DNA of 64,000 nucleotides from Xiphydria camelus (lineage: Eukaryota > Arthropoda > Insecta > Hymenoptera > Xiphydriidae), in assembly GCA_963678675.1 (NCBI GenBank), contig OY783193.1:27164010-27228009 (forward strand), written 5' to 3'. Position numbers and translations under genes: made by a program. Shown here one piece after another: positions 19,165 through 30,438 of the stretch (positions are counted from its first letter, which is position 1; every line of letters starts with the position of its first letter). Under the pieces are notes generated by a model, which worked only from the letters and a program-made list of their open reading frames with translations, was not told the DNA's origin and made no database searches.

Positions 19165-20755
19165 AAAATTTAACCTCTTTCTCTTTCTCGCTCGGGAGAG
19201 AAGTCATTGCCCGATTATAAGTACAGTCATCCCCCGCACTAGCTCGGGGGATATTTCCGCTAGTGCGGATTCATTAAAGCGTGAAAAAAAGCAGGGGGCC
19301 TTTCTCGAGTCACTCGCAAAGTTACGTATACGCATCTTAGCCAATAGACCAATCAGGACCAAGTATTCCGTTGTGGTGGGGGTCCTGATTGGCCTACTCA
19401 CTAAGAAACGTATACCAGGTCTTTGCGTATGTGTTGACATAGGAATCGTGCGAGTGCGAGTGAGAACGCGGATTAACACTCGTGAACCCATAAGAGTTTC
19501 TCTGTCGCATACTCCAACTGGACAAGTCCTAGAAGGACGGAGAATGTGCGACAGAGAAACTCTTATGGGTTCACCAGTGTTAATCTGCGTTCTCACTCGC
19601 ACTCGCACGATTCCTATGTCAACACATACGCAAAGACCTGGTACGTTTCTCTTGCGAGTGACTCGAAAAAGGGGGCTCAGCAGGGGTTCGGACCCTCGGT
19701 GCTTCTACAGTATCGTATCAACGAACTGAAAATGAGTGACCAAGTCTTTCCAAGTGTTCTATTCTGTTATTCCTACATTGATTAGTGTAATGATAAGTAA
19801 TTGTAATTTATAATTTGTAAGAGTCGGACGATTTCTACTTTTCCTTCCCCCGACATCGTATTCATACTTCAAAATTTCAACGAAAACTGACTAAAATTTG
19901 TTTGCATCTGTTTGTCAGTAAGGAATACGGCACTGCTAGATATGGAAATATGCACATTACGGAAAGTAGTAGTTTCATTTTACAAAGTGTGTACAGCACC
20001 ATATTTTCGAATAGTTTTTCTTAAAAATGAACGCACAACATGTAGAAAATATGTCACCTAATTAGGAGTATGATTAATTAGAATAAAATACCTAAATGGG
20101 ATTATTGAAATAATAAATTGAAACTCTTTCTCGGAATAAGTAATTAAGTTAACATTGCTGAGGAAGAGTAAAAACATTTAAAGGAAATTATATTTATTAA
20201 GTTACCTAATTTGTTTTCAAAATATTATACATTAATTGGTACATAAGTAGGTAAAAAAGTACAAAAAACATATTATAACCTGTATACAGTTACATGTTAT
20301 CTGAAACTATTACATGCTCGACTCCTTATTGTTATTCCCAACTGTTAAAAAAATTGTTCGGCACGTTATTTGGGAACTCGGACTTTTACATAAAATAGGA
20401 AAGCATACTAGGCTATAAAACTAAAAAATACATGTACATCCAAATGTTTTTTACTCTTCCTGAGCAATGTCAACTTAATTATCTATTCCGAGAAAGAGTT
20501 CCATTTTTTTATTTTAATAATCCCATTTAGGTATTGTATTCATATTAATCATAATCCTAATTAGGTGACATATTTTCTACATGTTGTGCATTCATTTTTT
20601 AAGAGAAACTATTCTCAAATTCAAAAATGCGGTGCTGTACACACTTTGTAAAATGAAACAACTACCTACTCTCTTATAATCGGGCCCTGACTTCTCCCCC
20701 GAGCGAGAAAGAGACTAAGCGGCCCTGACTTCTCTCTCGAGCGAGAAAGAGACCG
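19165..20755. mobile_element. Nested foldback: outer arms plus two inner palindromes
   Basis: Outer arms 19168-19218 (CTCTTTCTCGCTCGGGAG, then GCCCGATTATAAG) and 20675-20720 are inverted copies. Inside, palindrome 1 (about 19320-19670) has arms from GAAACGTATACCAGGTC to CTCTGTCGCATAC and their reverse. Palindrome 2 has arms 19966-20183 and 20440-20670 (TTTCATTTTACAAAGTGTG; CACCTAATTAGGA) around a 255-bp loop. A small hairpin CCGCACTAGC...GCTAGTGCGG lies at about 19234-19269. No coding region. Confidence 0.7.
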
Positions 20756-21063
20756 CACGTGTCGATGTTTATGCGGCGGTTAGCGTATTCGGAAACTGCA
20801 GTCTAACCGCCGGTTGAAGTTCAACCTTCGGTTAACCGGACTTAATAATACCGGCCCTCTCTCTTATCGTCACTTGAACACTCTTATGTTTTAAAAATTA
20901 TATGATGCGTTTTTACAACTAATGTAAATTTTTCTTTGAAACAAGGAAAATAATGCCTCTATGTACCGAGGAAAATCATACAGCATTATATCTGACTCGG
21001 CTAAATTTAATTAACGAAACCATGGAATAGTTTTTCAACAATTACCAACTAACGGACAGTTAA

Positions 21064-21282
21064 CAGGGTTTTGTTAATGCAAAGCGAAAAGTTGTACCCA
21101 TGATTTCGGAATATGATCTTATGTTAATAGGACTAACAGTTGCTTTGTTGTCTGAAAAAAAGAAAAAGATAAAGCGCAAATGTTCGAAATGGGTAAAACA
21201 GTGGTTAATAAATCGAGAAGTGTATTTGCATATGCACTTAATCAACAAATTACAACTGGAACTTGATTATTATCAAAATTAG
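21064..21282 (+). pseudogene. PIF/Harbinger transposase N-terminal fragment
   Basis: The frame ending at 21282 reads SEKKKKIKRKCSKWVKQWL followed by INREVYLHMHLINKLQLE. The pattern basic stretch, W-V-x-x-W-L, two residues, R, then a Leu-rich helix is the usual start of animal Harbinger (HARBI1-like) nucleases. Only about 60 residues remain of roughly 350-450, and no catalytic Asp or Glu region is present. The frame stops at 21282, just before a palindrome at 21295-21517. The call rests on this short motif only. Confidence 0.5.
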
Positions 21283-21294
21283 GCAATATCTGCC

Positions 21295-21517
21295 TAGGTA
21301 CACCCGGGGACACGAAATCTGTCGCTGGTGACTATTTAAAATTTTATTTTTAAACGTACTAACCAATGATTAATAATCCTCATACTTTCATTAACGAGAG
21401 TAGACGCCACCGTAGCTAATGAGGGCATGAGAAATAATTGTTCATTAGTTTAGTACGTTTAAAAATGACATTAAAAAAAGTCACCAGCGACAGATTCCGT
21501 GTCCCCGGGTGTACCTA
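21295..21517. mobile_element. Palindrome with GTCGCTGGTGAC arms
   Basis: TAGGTACACCCGGGGACACG (21295) and CTGTCGCTGGTGAC are mirrored by GTCACCAGCGACAG and CGTGTCCCCGGGTGTACCTA ending at 21517. The inner part (TTTTAAACGTACTAACC; CATACTTTCATTAACGAG) resembles Y sequence at 4045-4100. Confidence 0.7.
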
Positions 21518-22498
21518 CTTCTGCTATACTTTCCGTCACACAAACTCTTGGCCTATATTTCTATGGCACCCATACACTTTTCGACAGGCAGGCGAAAAGC
21601 ATGGCCGGAGATAAATTTTCAAGCGCCCGCAGTTTTTCGGAAAGCCGAGAGTTCAGGCCGAGCCTTCCGGCCAATATGACCACTACGATTTGCCTTCCGG
21701 CTTGCATATCGAAAGGCCTGCCTTCCGGTAAACCGTATCGTGTATGAAGGCCTATAAACGAGACGCGCGTCGCCCTATCATAAATTAAGTCATCGAGATG
21801 CGCGTACGTCCGTCCCTGGACCGCACCACGGGACGTCGACGCATCTGATGTCTTCCCGGAGTCTTTCGCACGCCCTTTACTTTCAAACTTTCTCCGAACG
21901 AAATTACAGAAATTGAGAAAATATTTCTAACGTCATTCTTTCGTTCATTATGAGGAAACAAAGTTCAAGTACCAAAGTTACCTAACTCGACATACGTATA
22001 TACCTAGCTCTTTGCTGTAGTTTTGAAAACTTTATGAGCGTTATGAGTATTTGAGACTGATTCGAGTGTTTTTTTTTTACAGATGCCTTCTACGAGGGTT
22101 ATAATTTTGCTTTGATAATTTTGGAATAAAATTAGCTTTCTGTTTTTAACTTTTTGAGTGTAAATGTTTACTTTTTTAATTTATTTTCCTTCAAAAACAT
22201 ATTTAACCCTCCGTTAGACGTGTCAAATTTCTCTTATGCACAATAGGTAGGTAGGTAGTATGACAATAGGTCCGCTGGACCTATAATCGACTAACCGAGG
22301 GTTAACCCTCCGTTAGGCGGGTGGATTCTACTAGACGTGTTTTGGGTTTTTGCTGTTTTAAATAAAAGAATGAATGACCAAACATATACAGTCTTGGCAC
22401 CAGCCGACATAGAGTGCCCGCTGTTTGAAACATATCGGGTTTCGAAGCACTTGGAGGACGGCTCTGGCAAGTGTTTGGCACACGTCGAGTGGACGTAT
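21518..22498. other. Unassigned
   Basis: 21580-21900 is moderately GC-rich with CCTTCCGG recurring four times. 22230-22260 has GTAGGTAGGTAG. Short ORFs at 21499-21747 and 22337-22543 show no known motif. AT-rich elsewhere. Confidence 0.35.
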
Positions 22499-23190
22499 AG
22501 TGCAGTGAAAATAGGCGATTTTATTCCATGGAATGCAAATTAATCCGGACAGGATGAAACCTATACCAATCCATAGGGAAAAATCCCCTGAAAAACATAT
22601 CAAAAGTTCCCAAAAACTTTGGCCGGGAAATATGTTTAATTAATGAAAAAGTAACAAGAATTGCGGTCGAGCGTCCTTTGAACGCTGATATTTCTCGTTC
22701 AATGGGTTCAATGAAATAGTAAAACTACCATTCTGTAGCGGGGAAAATTTTCTACAAAAAATAAGCGGAAACCTCTAGCTCAAAGTGTTTCGTTTCAGTT
22801 TTATTAATGTTTTAAGCTTCTGCAGCGTCGTAAACGCCAAATAATCGGCTGATCGTTCGGCGTTTAAGACGCTCAGAAGATTAAACATTAATGAAACTAA
22901 AACGAAACATTTCCAGCTAGGGGTTTCCGCTTGTTTTCTATAGTAAATTTTTCACGCTACAAAATGGTAGTTCTACTTTTTTAATTGAGCCCATTGAACG
23001 AGAAATATTAGCGTACAAAGGACGCTCGACCGCGATTCTTGTTACTTTTTCATTAATTAAACATATTTCCCGACCAAAGTTTTTTGGGAACTTTTGATAT
23101 GTTTTTCAGGGGATTTTTCCCTATGGATTGGTATAGATTTCATCCTATCCGGATTAATTTGTATTTCATATGTTATTTTGACTGCACTAA
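22499..23190. mobile_element. Foldback of ~690 bp with ~330-bp arms
   Basis: AGTGCAGTGAAAATAG (22499), AATTAATCCGGACAGGATG and AATCCCCTGAAAAACATATC are mirrored in order by the sequence ending TATTTTGACTGCACT (about 23189). The arms meet at AAACGCCAAATAATCGG...GTTCGGCGTTT near 22835-22870. Confidence 0.8.
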
Positions 23191-23289
23191 TCTGCCACGG
23201 AGGATTTGCGGCCTGGGCGGCTGGTCGGACGATATGTATGCTATTGAACCGCTAGCGGTCGGTAAAGTGACATCCCAGATAATATATCG

Positions 23290-23437
23290 CTTCTCCAGAA
23301 GAACAATGACGTAAGTGCAAATTTTGAAATTTTTTAATTAAACCCCTCAATAGTCTTAAAAATGACTTTTAATTTAATTTTTTTAATTAAAAAATTTCAA
23401 AATTTGCACTTGCGTCATTATTCTTCTGGAGAATATA
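23290..23437. mobile_element. Short palindrome (MITE)
   Basis: TCTCCAGAAGAACAATGACG and TAAGTGCAAATTTTGAAA at the left are mirrored by TTTCAAAATTTGCACTTG and CGTCATTATTCTTCTGGAGA at the right. The loop is CCCCTCAATAGTC. Confidence 0.75.
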
Positions 23438-23609
23438 TATGGCGATATATTCATTCCTCAAAAGACGTGAAGGAGAGAAGCGTTGAAATTTCTTTTTGTC
23501 GTTTTGTCGTGTTGTCGGGGAAAATCATATTACACGGATACGTTATACATGCTTAAGTAACAATATTGAGATTTGTATCTGCTAAATATTTAATACTTAG
23601 AAAACAACT

Positions 23610-24012
23610 GTTTATGTCCTCAAAGGAACCATTAGTTCTATTTTACATATTTCAGCAAGCGGATGTCCTCAAAGTCACCATTATATATGTAACTCTAAAT
23701 GTCTCTAGTTTTAGACATTTTAGAGGAAATTAGAAGCAGTTAGTAGTGTTTACTTGTTTAGAACGTCAAACGCAATTGATTCAAATACTTTTTTCTATTA
23801 ATATAAAATGTCCCCATAGTCGCCATTCCTTACAAAATATAATGTCCTCATATTCGCGGATATATGCTATGTCCTCATAGTAGCTGTTTTACGTAAAATT
23901 CAAAATATCTTGACATTTTATCATTATTATTTTTTCTACGTAGTCCTAATATATATATAATGCCTTCCTGCATCGATTTAACCCAAAATATATCGTGTCC
24001 CCAAAGTAACCT
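23610..24012. repeat. Cluster of TGTCCYCAAAGT half sites, right
   Basis: TGTCCTCAAAG or a variant occurs near 23616, 23663, 23810, 23843, 23871 and 23996. The last, GTGTCCCCAAAGTAACC, is the reverse of the left-cluster half site GGTTACTTCGGGGACA. The orientation is therefore opposite to the left cluster, as expected for two ends of one element. Confidence 0.65.
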
Positions 24013-24015
24013 TTA

Positions 24016-24018
<3 letters not shown>

Positions 24019-24083
<65 letters not shown>
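24019..24083. repeat. (TA)n microsatellite, right bracket
   Basis: About 32 TA units, followed by GGACTGTTATTTCTATA, which resembles the satellite phrase GGCCTGTTATTTCTATATAG. Confidence 0.9.
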
Positions 24084-24085
<2 letters not shown>

Positions 24086-24098
24086 ACTGTTATTTCTA

Positions 24099-25268
24099 TA
24101 CCCCACAAAAACAGATTCTCTGAAAAAAGGCGGCATGTCCATTCAGTGGCAACAAAAATTCATACGTAAAATACTCTCCAAAAAAGATTTGATATCAATT
24201 AAGATCGCCATGTTCAAGATTTATATATAAAAAGTAAAAGGCATCATTTGAAAGGAAAATTATTGTAAATCAAGTGACTACAAAATTCGACTAAAAAATT
24301 TTTTAAAAAAATTTAATAAAAAGAACTTGCTGCGTTTAAGTTTCATATTTTGTCCACTATACCGAATATTGGCAGTGCTTGGACTGTGCTAGAGTGATTC
24401 ATAAATTGCACTGTCGAAGTCAAATTCAGAGAAATCCAGAAGGCCCCCGCCTGATCGGTTTCCCGTGCGACGTTCGGTATACTGGTGGTATCATATAAGT
24501 GTATGAATTTATTTAAAATCATAAGTGCATAAACATCAAATATAATTCTCTGTCTGAATTTTTTATTTTGAAGGAAAAAACGCGGCAAGTTCTTTTTTAT
24601 TAAAATTTTTTTATAAATTTTTTAGTCGAATTTTTTAGTAACCTGATTTACAATAATTTTCCTTTCAAATGATGCCTTTTACTTTTTATATATAAATCTT
24701 GAACATGGCGATCTTAATTGATATCAAATCTTTTATGGAGAGTATTTTACGTATCAATTTTTGTTGGCATTGAATGAACATGCCGCCTTTTTTTACAGAG
24801 AATCTGTTTTTGTGGGGGGATTTCACTACTTTTTGAAATTTATTCATGAGGAAAATACGTACATGTAGGAGAATAGCTTTTTATTACCACAAAATTAAAG
24901 CCTCACATTTTATACCCATACGAGCTAATTAATTATAACCACGTTACTTTTGATTTATTTTCGTGATATTTTGAAAGGGATTTATAAACTAGAGTGCCCT
25001 TATATTTTTCACTTTGCTTTGTATTTTGGAGAAATAAAACATACCGCCTTCGAATTTACAGGTCATCGGATTTTTCTTATATATTTTGGTCGTCTACAGA
25101 AATCCATGTAGACATTTTACCTTTAACTCTTTAAGTATACTCTTCCAATAACCGTGACGAATTGTTTAATCATATGTAAAGGTACCACTTGTGACAGTAC
25201 ATATGTTGTTACATATTAACTCGAGACGTTAGAATAGTTTCAAGAAATCCTTTTGCATGCACCGCTGA
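24099..25268. mobile_element. Family X foldback, copy 3
   Basis: Core arms 24099-24325 and 24590-24825 are inverted copies. The right outer arm is the longest seen, running to TTTTGCATGCACCGCTGAAA (25268), the reverse of the left start of copy 2. The left outer arm is missing, with the cut next to the (TA)n run. Confidence 0.8.
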
Positions 25269-25338
25269 AATTAAGGCGAACGCCAGTTCGCCTGGTCGAG
25301 AGAGAAAGAGCGATAGCCATGGCGAACAGTAGAGCCTG

Positions 25339-25650
25339 AAGCGTCGTTCTCAGAGCTTCAACGTGTCGCCAGCGACACTTGGGTAACCAATAAGAATAAA
25401 GCCACTTCTCCCCACTCTTCTCTCGCTGGCGACACGTCCCAAGTTGAATTTTATTTAACTTTTCTCTCCTGTCGCTGCGACAGTCGTCGATATTTAATAT
25501 GGCGACTGTCGCAGCGACAGGAGAGAGAAGTTAAATAAAATTCAACTTGGGACGTGTCGCCAGCGACAGAAGAGTGGGGAGAAGCGGCTTTATTCTTATT
25601 GATTACCCAAGTGTCGCTGGTGACACGATGAAGCTCTGAGAACGACGCTT
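25339..25650. mobile_element. Near-perfect 312-bp palindrome
   Basis: AAGCGTCGTTCTCAGAGCTTC (25339) is mirrored by the sequence ending GAACGACGCTT (25650), and nearly every base between pairs. CGTGTCGCCAGCGACA occurs in each arm, and CCTGTCGCTGCGACAG sits near the centre at GATATTTAATATGG. Confidence 0.85.
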
Positions 25651-26454
25651 TATTTACAGTAAAGAACGGAAATTTAACCTATACGATATTTCACTACCGT
25701 TTTTATAGCTGACAATGGTTATAGACAACAGCAGGCGCTATAAAAAATGCTCTTCTTATGTCATATGTATATAAATATTGCCAAGACACGCGTTAAAGAT
25801 GCTTGCTAATGTTTATTATCGTACTTGAAAACACTCTCCGTATTTAACAATTATAAAACCCGTTCCGAATCCCGTGTTTTTTAGTGTCATGAGTGTCACA
25901 CAGATGGCGTTTTCTCCGATAGCTTGATGCGAGATCGCTATTCCGTCTGCTATGCTGGTAAAACAGTACCTCTCGAAGCATTGATTATTATCTATCATCT
26001 GTCAACCGTAACGATCCGACAAAATAATGGCATGTATTTGAATAATAAACAATAATCTGGAAACGAAAGGAGAAATTTGCAACCGCAAATTCCGTTTGAC
26101 AGATACGATTCATTCTAATTCAAAACAGAGCTGAAAAGACTCGACTGGCTAAATGGTTAAATGGTACATGAACTTTGACGATGATGAAAAATATAAGCTG
26201 ATAGAAGAAGTACACGCGGTATATATAATTATTGTAAGGGATGCGAAACATACTCGTACTAATTTTGAGGAGGTCAGTCCTGGAACTCGATGGAATATCA
26301 AGACCAAGACGCTCGACAATGCTGCACATATCGTTGCTGTTCATAATTATTCTTTCAGTTTCGTAACTTCAAAATAATCTATATATGTTACGCTGGCTTA
26401 GATTTTTGTATCTGTGTCGATGTCAATGATAAGTCTAAAAAATAAAGGGAGCTA
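25651..26454. other. Upstream region of the Ulp1-like remnant, unassigned
   Basis: An AT-rich stretch with small open frames of no known family on both strands (25816-25998 minus, 26153-26377 plus). 26380-26454 is repeated in reverse at 47580-47655, just upstream of the second Ulp1-like copy, so it belongs to the same element. Confidence 0.4.
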
Positions 26455-27293
26455 TTGATTGGTACGATGGACGTTGATCATTCTTCTTTTTATCGCATAC
26501 ACCTCAGCGATCCCGTAGAAACCGGTGAAGAGCAACAATCAATACCAAATTTTCAGAATTACATTTTATCTGAACATTCGTATGCTTCGCAACAAGTGGT
26601 GAGAAGGGTCACTAAAAGAGTAGTAACTTGGCAAAAATAACCAAAATTTATTGGATCTTCTACTTCTTCAACGAGAAGAAATACAGAAAATTGAGAACGG
26701 TGAATGTCTTAATGACAAACACATGAGTGTCTTTACTTCTATTGTATAGAATAGTACTCAATACATGCCTTATATACGACACCATTTACATCCAAAAACC
26801 TGCTAAAGTTTTTCCGGTGCCTTCGCAAACTGATCATATACAAATTTTGCCTTCACTAAATCACTGGGTATGCAGTTACTACGATTGCCGCCAAGATCAA
26901 TTATTAATTTATGATTCGTTGAATAATAGCAACATCGATGAACATCAGACAATTTTTCTCGAACGATTATATCCTGATTTCAATCTTGATAACATACGAT
27001 TTCCGAAGGTTCAAAGACAAGAAAATAATACTGACTGTGGTTTATTTGCTATTGCGTTCGCTGTGTAATTAATTTTAGGCAAGAGACCTGAAACATTATT
27101 CTACTGTATAGAAAGTATGCGCTGTCACTTACTGAAAATTTTGACCGATCGCACAATCACGCATTTTCCTTTATATTCTGACAAAGAAAGTGCATCAGGT
27201 AATTTGTCGAATATGGTTTCGGCCGTGACACCAAAGTACAAAATCACATTAAGTAAAAGAAAACCCCAACAAAAAAACATTTTCCAAATGTAA
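26455..27293 (+). pseudogene. Transposon-borne Ulp1-like (C48) cysteine protease, frame broken, active-site residues kept
   Basis: The start region (MDVDHSSFYRIHLSDP) runs to a stop at 26638-26640, and similarity resumes in another frame to a stop at 27068 and weakly to 27293. The protease part has the triad order of SUMO-protease-like enzymes: His in LNHWVC (codon 26862-26864), Asp in LIYDSLN (26913-26915), Gln in VQRQENN, and Cys in NTDCGLFA (27036-27038). Such proteases cut ubiquitin-like tails and are often carried by large insect DNA transposons. The frameshift and stops make this copy dead. The second copy is at 46851-47579 on the other strand. Confidence 0.8.
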
Positions 27294-27332
27294 AATGGTT
27301 GGTCGAGAGAGAAAGGCGATCCTTACCTGCCT

Positions 27333-27704
27333 AAAAAATGAGATTTCAACAAACAAACAAAAATGATATCAACAAGCTGCAGCTTTTAGTCGCGAAAGAT
27401 ATGATCACATTAAACAATTTCTGAAGAGAAAAAAATGTATACCACCCTCACCACCCCCTTAAACTCACTCGACAGCCCGCTTTTGCGATTAGCGATAAGA
27501 AGAAGAATGCTCAACGTCCATCGCACCAATCAATAGCTCCGTTTGCTGTTACAGAAGCGGGCTGTCGAGTGAGTTTAAGGGGGTGGTGTGAGGGTGGTAT
27601 ACATTTTTTTTCTTCAGAAATTGTTTAATGTGATCATATCTTTCGCGACTAAAAGCTGCAGCTTGTTGATATCATTTTTGTTTGTTTGTTGAAATCTCAT
27701 TTTT
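27333..27704. mobile_element. Family Q foldback, derived from the Ulp1-like element
   Basis: AAAAATGAGATTTCAAC, AGCTGCAGCTTTTAGTCGCG and TTTAAACTCACTCGACAGCC are mirrored in the right half to CTCATTTTT at 27704. The centre (about 27505-27552, reverse) contains GGAGCTATTGATTGG and GATGGACGTTGAGC, the sequence around the Ulp1-like start codon. It is therefore an internally deleted derivative. Element H is inserted directly at its right T run. The second copy is 40018-40293. Confidence 0.7.
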
Positions 27705-29008
27705 GATGTGTAAACATCTATGCTATGGCTCTACGGTAGGACCTTCCCGGGAAATCGAGCGTCAGACGTAAGCCGTGTACATGTGACTGCGTCAGTGGGT
27801 GTGTGTGGCGCTACTGCGCAAACTATTCGCGCAAGCTGGATTATCTCAACGGGAAAACATTTTAGAGAAAAATGTTTAATACAAAACTTTAAGGATTTTC
27901 CCGTGGCTACCCTGTGGTCGTATTGGATTTGACCTTGACCGTGACCTTTAAGGTAATATCAAATACCTTCCTAAACCATTCATCCGATTGCGACGAAAAT
28001 TTAGGGAACAGTTGGACGCATATCCGCGAAGGTTTGAGTTAGTAAATCTTATACAGGGTGTTCAAAAAGTACCGGTACGGATGATTATTATGCCTTCCTA
28101 AACCGTTCATCCGATTGCGATGAAACTTTGGGGAATGGTTCGACGCATGCCCGCGAAGGTTTCTGAGTTAGTAAATCTTATAAAAGGTGTTCAAAAAGTA
28201 CCGGTACTGATGATTATTATGCCTTCCTAAACCGTTCATCCGATTGCGATGAAAAGTTAGGAAATGGTTGGACGCATGCCCGCGAAGGTTTCTGAGTTAG
28301 TACATCTTATACAAGGTGTTCAAAAAGTACCGGTACGGATGATTATTATGCTTTCCTAAACCGTTCATCCGATTGCGATGAAACTTTGGGGAATGGTTGG
28401 ACGCATGCCCGCGAAGGTTTCTGAGTTAGTAAATCTTATAAAAGGTGTTCAAAAAGTACCGGTACGGATGATTATTATGCCTTCCTAAACCGTTCATCCG
28501 ATTGCGATGAAAAGTTGGGAAATGGTTGGACGCATGCCCGCGAAGGTTTCTGAGTTAGTAAATCTTATACAGGGTGTTCAAAAAGTCGAACTATACTTGA
28601 CCTAAATTTGACCTCCGCTGACAATAAAGGCAACTTGAAAAAAATGGTCAAGGACACATTTGAACGTGGAAAAAAATTAATTGGACCTTGATATAACCTT
28701 GAAGGTCATGGTCAAGGTCAAATCCAATATGACCATTGCGTAGCCCGGGAAAAATACTAAAAGTTTTGTATTAAAAATGTATTTAAACAATGGTGGACGG
28801 ACAAAATCAATCCACAATCTACCAGTGCGAAGCCGGGACGGGCTGCTAGTAAGTTATAAATCTAATATAATAATAATAAATATTTTATTACAGAAAAAAT
28901 TTAACTTCTTTATGTCGAACTACGACGTCATATTCCCCAATTAAACTCGGACCGCAGATAATTGTAAGATGTTTACACATCCTCCGTGAGTACAACGGCA
29001 CTCACACC
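27705..29008 (+). mobile_element. H element copy 2
   Basis: Same ends and junctions as copy 1, flanked by T runs (27700-27704 and 29009-29015). The minisatellite has units at about 27961 (degenerate), 28090, 28219, 28348 and 28477, again 129 bp apart. The Helitron CTAG end is at 28846-28849. The helicase remnant is deleted. Confidence 0.8.
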
Positions 29009-29015
29009 TTTTTTT

Positions 29016-30180
29016 AGGCAGGTTTCGCCCCCCCCCTTACTCGTAAATAAATTTCCAGCACAGCATCGATATTTTGCTGCACCTATATTCTTCTGGGATA
29101 TAAAAACCCTATATAATCCAGCCCTAACAAGTACAATCTTATCGAGCTGTACCTTATCGAGGAGATCTTTCAACGTAATGACTCCGAAATGCGTCTATGC
29201 TGTTTTGCAACATTCGCGAATTTATCGAAAAATATATATTATGAGTAAAGAGGAATGTTTCTAACATACGGTAATATTCACGAATATTGTAAAATATCGC
29301 AGGAATGTTACAGAAAAGTTGCTTGCAAAAACGTGCTTTGCGGGGTGTAAATGATGATTTGCGGGGTGTAAATGATGATATTTTGTAATTTCCATCGTTA
29401 CACCAAAGGCAAAGAAGAGATGAAATAGAAGTGAGGTACATACATGTACACTTCACGTTTGACAGGTCGGTATATAAATTGAAACTTGTGTGATAGTATA
29501 ATATGAAAGAGGAAAAGCTTATATCGATAAAGAAAAAATAATAATAAAGTAGTTACTCCATTATTGTAATCCAATAACATTGTATCACTTATTTTTCTGC
29601 CACGACTTTAGTTGCTGATAGCGAAGAAAAACCAAATTTATTGGTTGATCCATCCACTATCAACAATCAAAGCCGTGGCAGAAAAATAAGGGATATAATG
29701 GAATTGGATTACAATAATAGAGTAACTACTTTATTATTTTTTTTTCGTTATCGATATAAGTTTTTCCTCTTTCGTATTATACAATCACAAGTTTAAATTT
29801 ATATACCGACCTGTCAAACGTGAAGTGTACATGTACCTCACTTCTCTTTCATCTCTTCTTCGCCTCTGGTGTAACGATGGATTACAAATGTCACCATTTG
29901 CACCCCACAAAGCACGTTCTTGAAAGTAACTTTTCTGTAACATTCCTGCGATATTTTACAATATTCGTGAACACTGCCGAATGTTAGAAATACATACTTC
30001 TCGATAAAAACGTTTCGGAATCATTATGTCGAAAAATCTCCCCGATAAGGTATAGTCCGATAAGATTGTACTTGTTCGGGCTGAATTATATAGGGTTTTT
30101 ATAATTATTTTAGGAAGTTCCAGAAGAATATAGATGCAGCAAAATATCGATGCTCTCTCTGCTAGAAAGGGTAAGGAATA
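29016..30180. mobile_element. Family V foldback, copy 1 (~1.1 kb)
   Basis: CATCGATATTTTGCTGCACC and ATATTCTTCTGG at 29062-29097 are mirrored by the sequence at about 30123-30165. The arms include TTGACAGGTCGGTATATAAA and GCGATATTTTACAATATTCG. The centre near 29600-29680 holds CTGCCACGACT...AGCCGTGGCAG. The copy at 38893-40017 has the same plan in reverse. 30165-30252 continues into a degraded transposase HTH region that is better preserved at 38687-38917. Confidence 0.75.
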
Positions 30181-30438
30181 ACCCTTGAAAGAATATTCAG
30201 GCTATGGCAAGAAAGGTTAGAATCAGAGGTTAGCAAGTCTACGGTTAGAAGGATGAAACATGCCCAAGTCGTATTCAGCCTTGAGAAGATTTATTTTCAA
30301 TATTGGACCAAAGGTACGGCAATCCAGCAGTCTCATAACCGACAGGAATTACGAAAGTGAGATTTATGTTAAATTATCTTAACAAATATTTAATTAAGAA
30401 ATTACATCCCATAAAGCACGTCTTTACAAGTAATTTTT

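Noticed and set aside
22240..22262. Telomere-like GTAGGTAGGTAG
   Set aside because: Only three short GTAG steps, not the insect TTAGG telomere repeat.
25816..26344. Small frames upstream of the first Ulp1-like copy
   Set aside because: No motif; could be part of the parent element but not supportable as genes.
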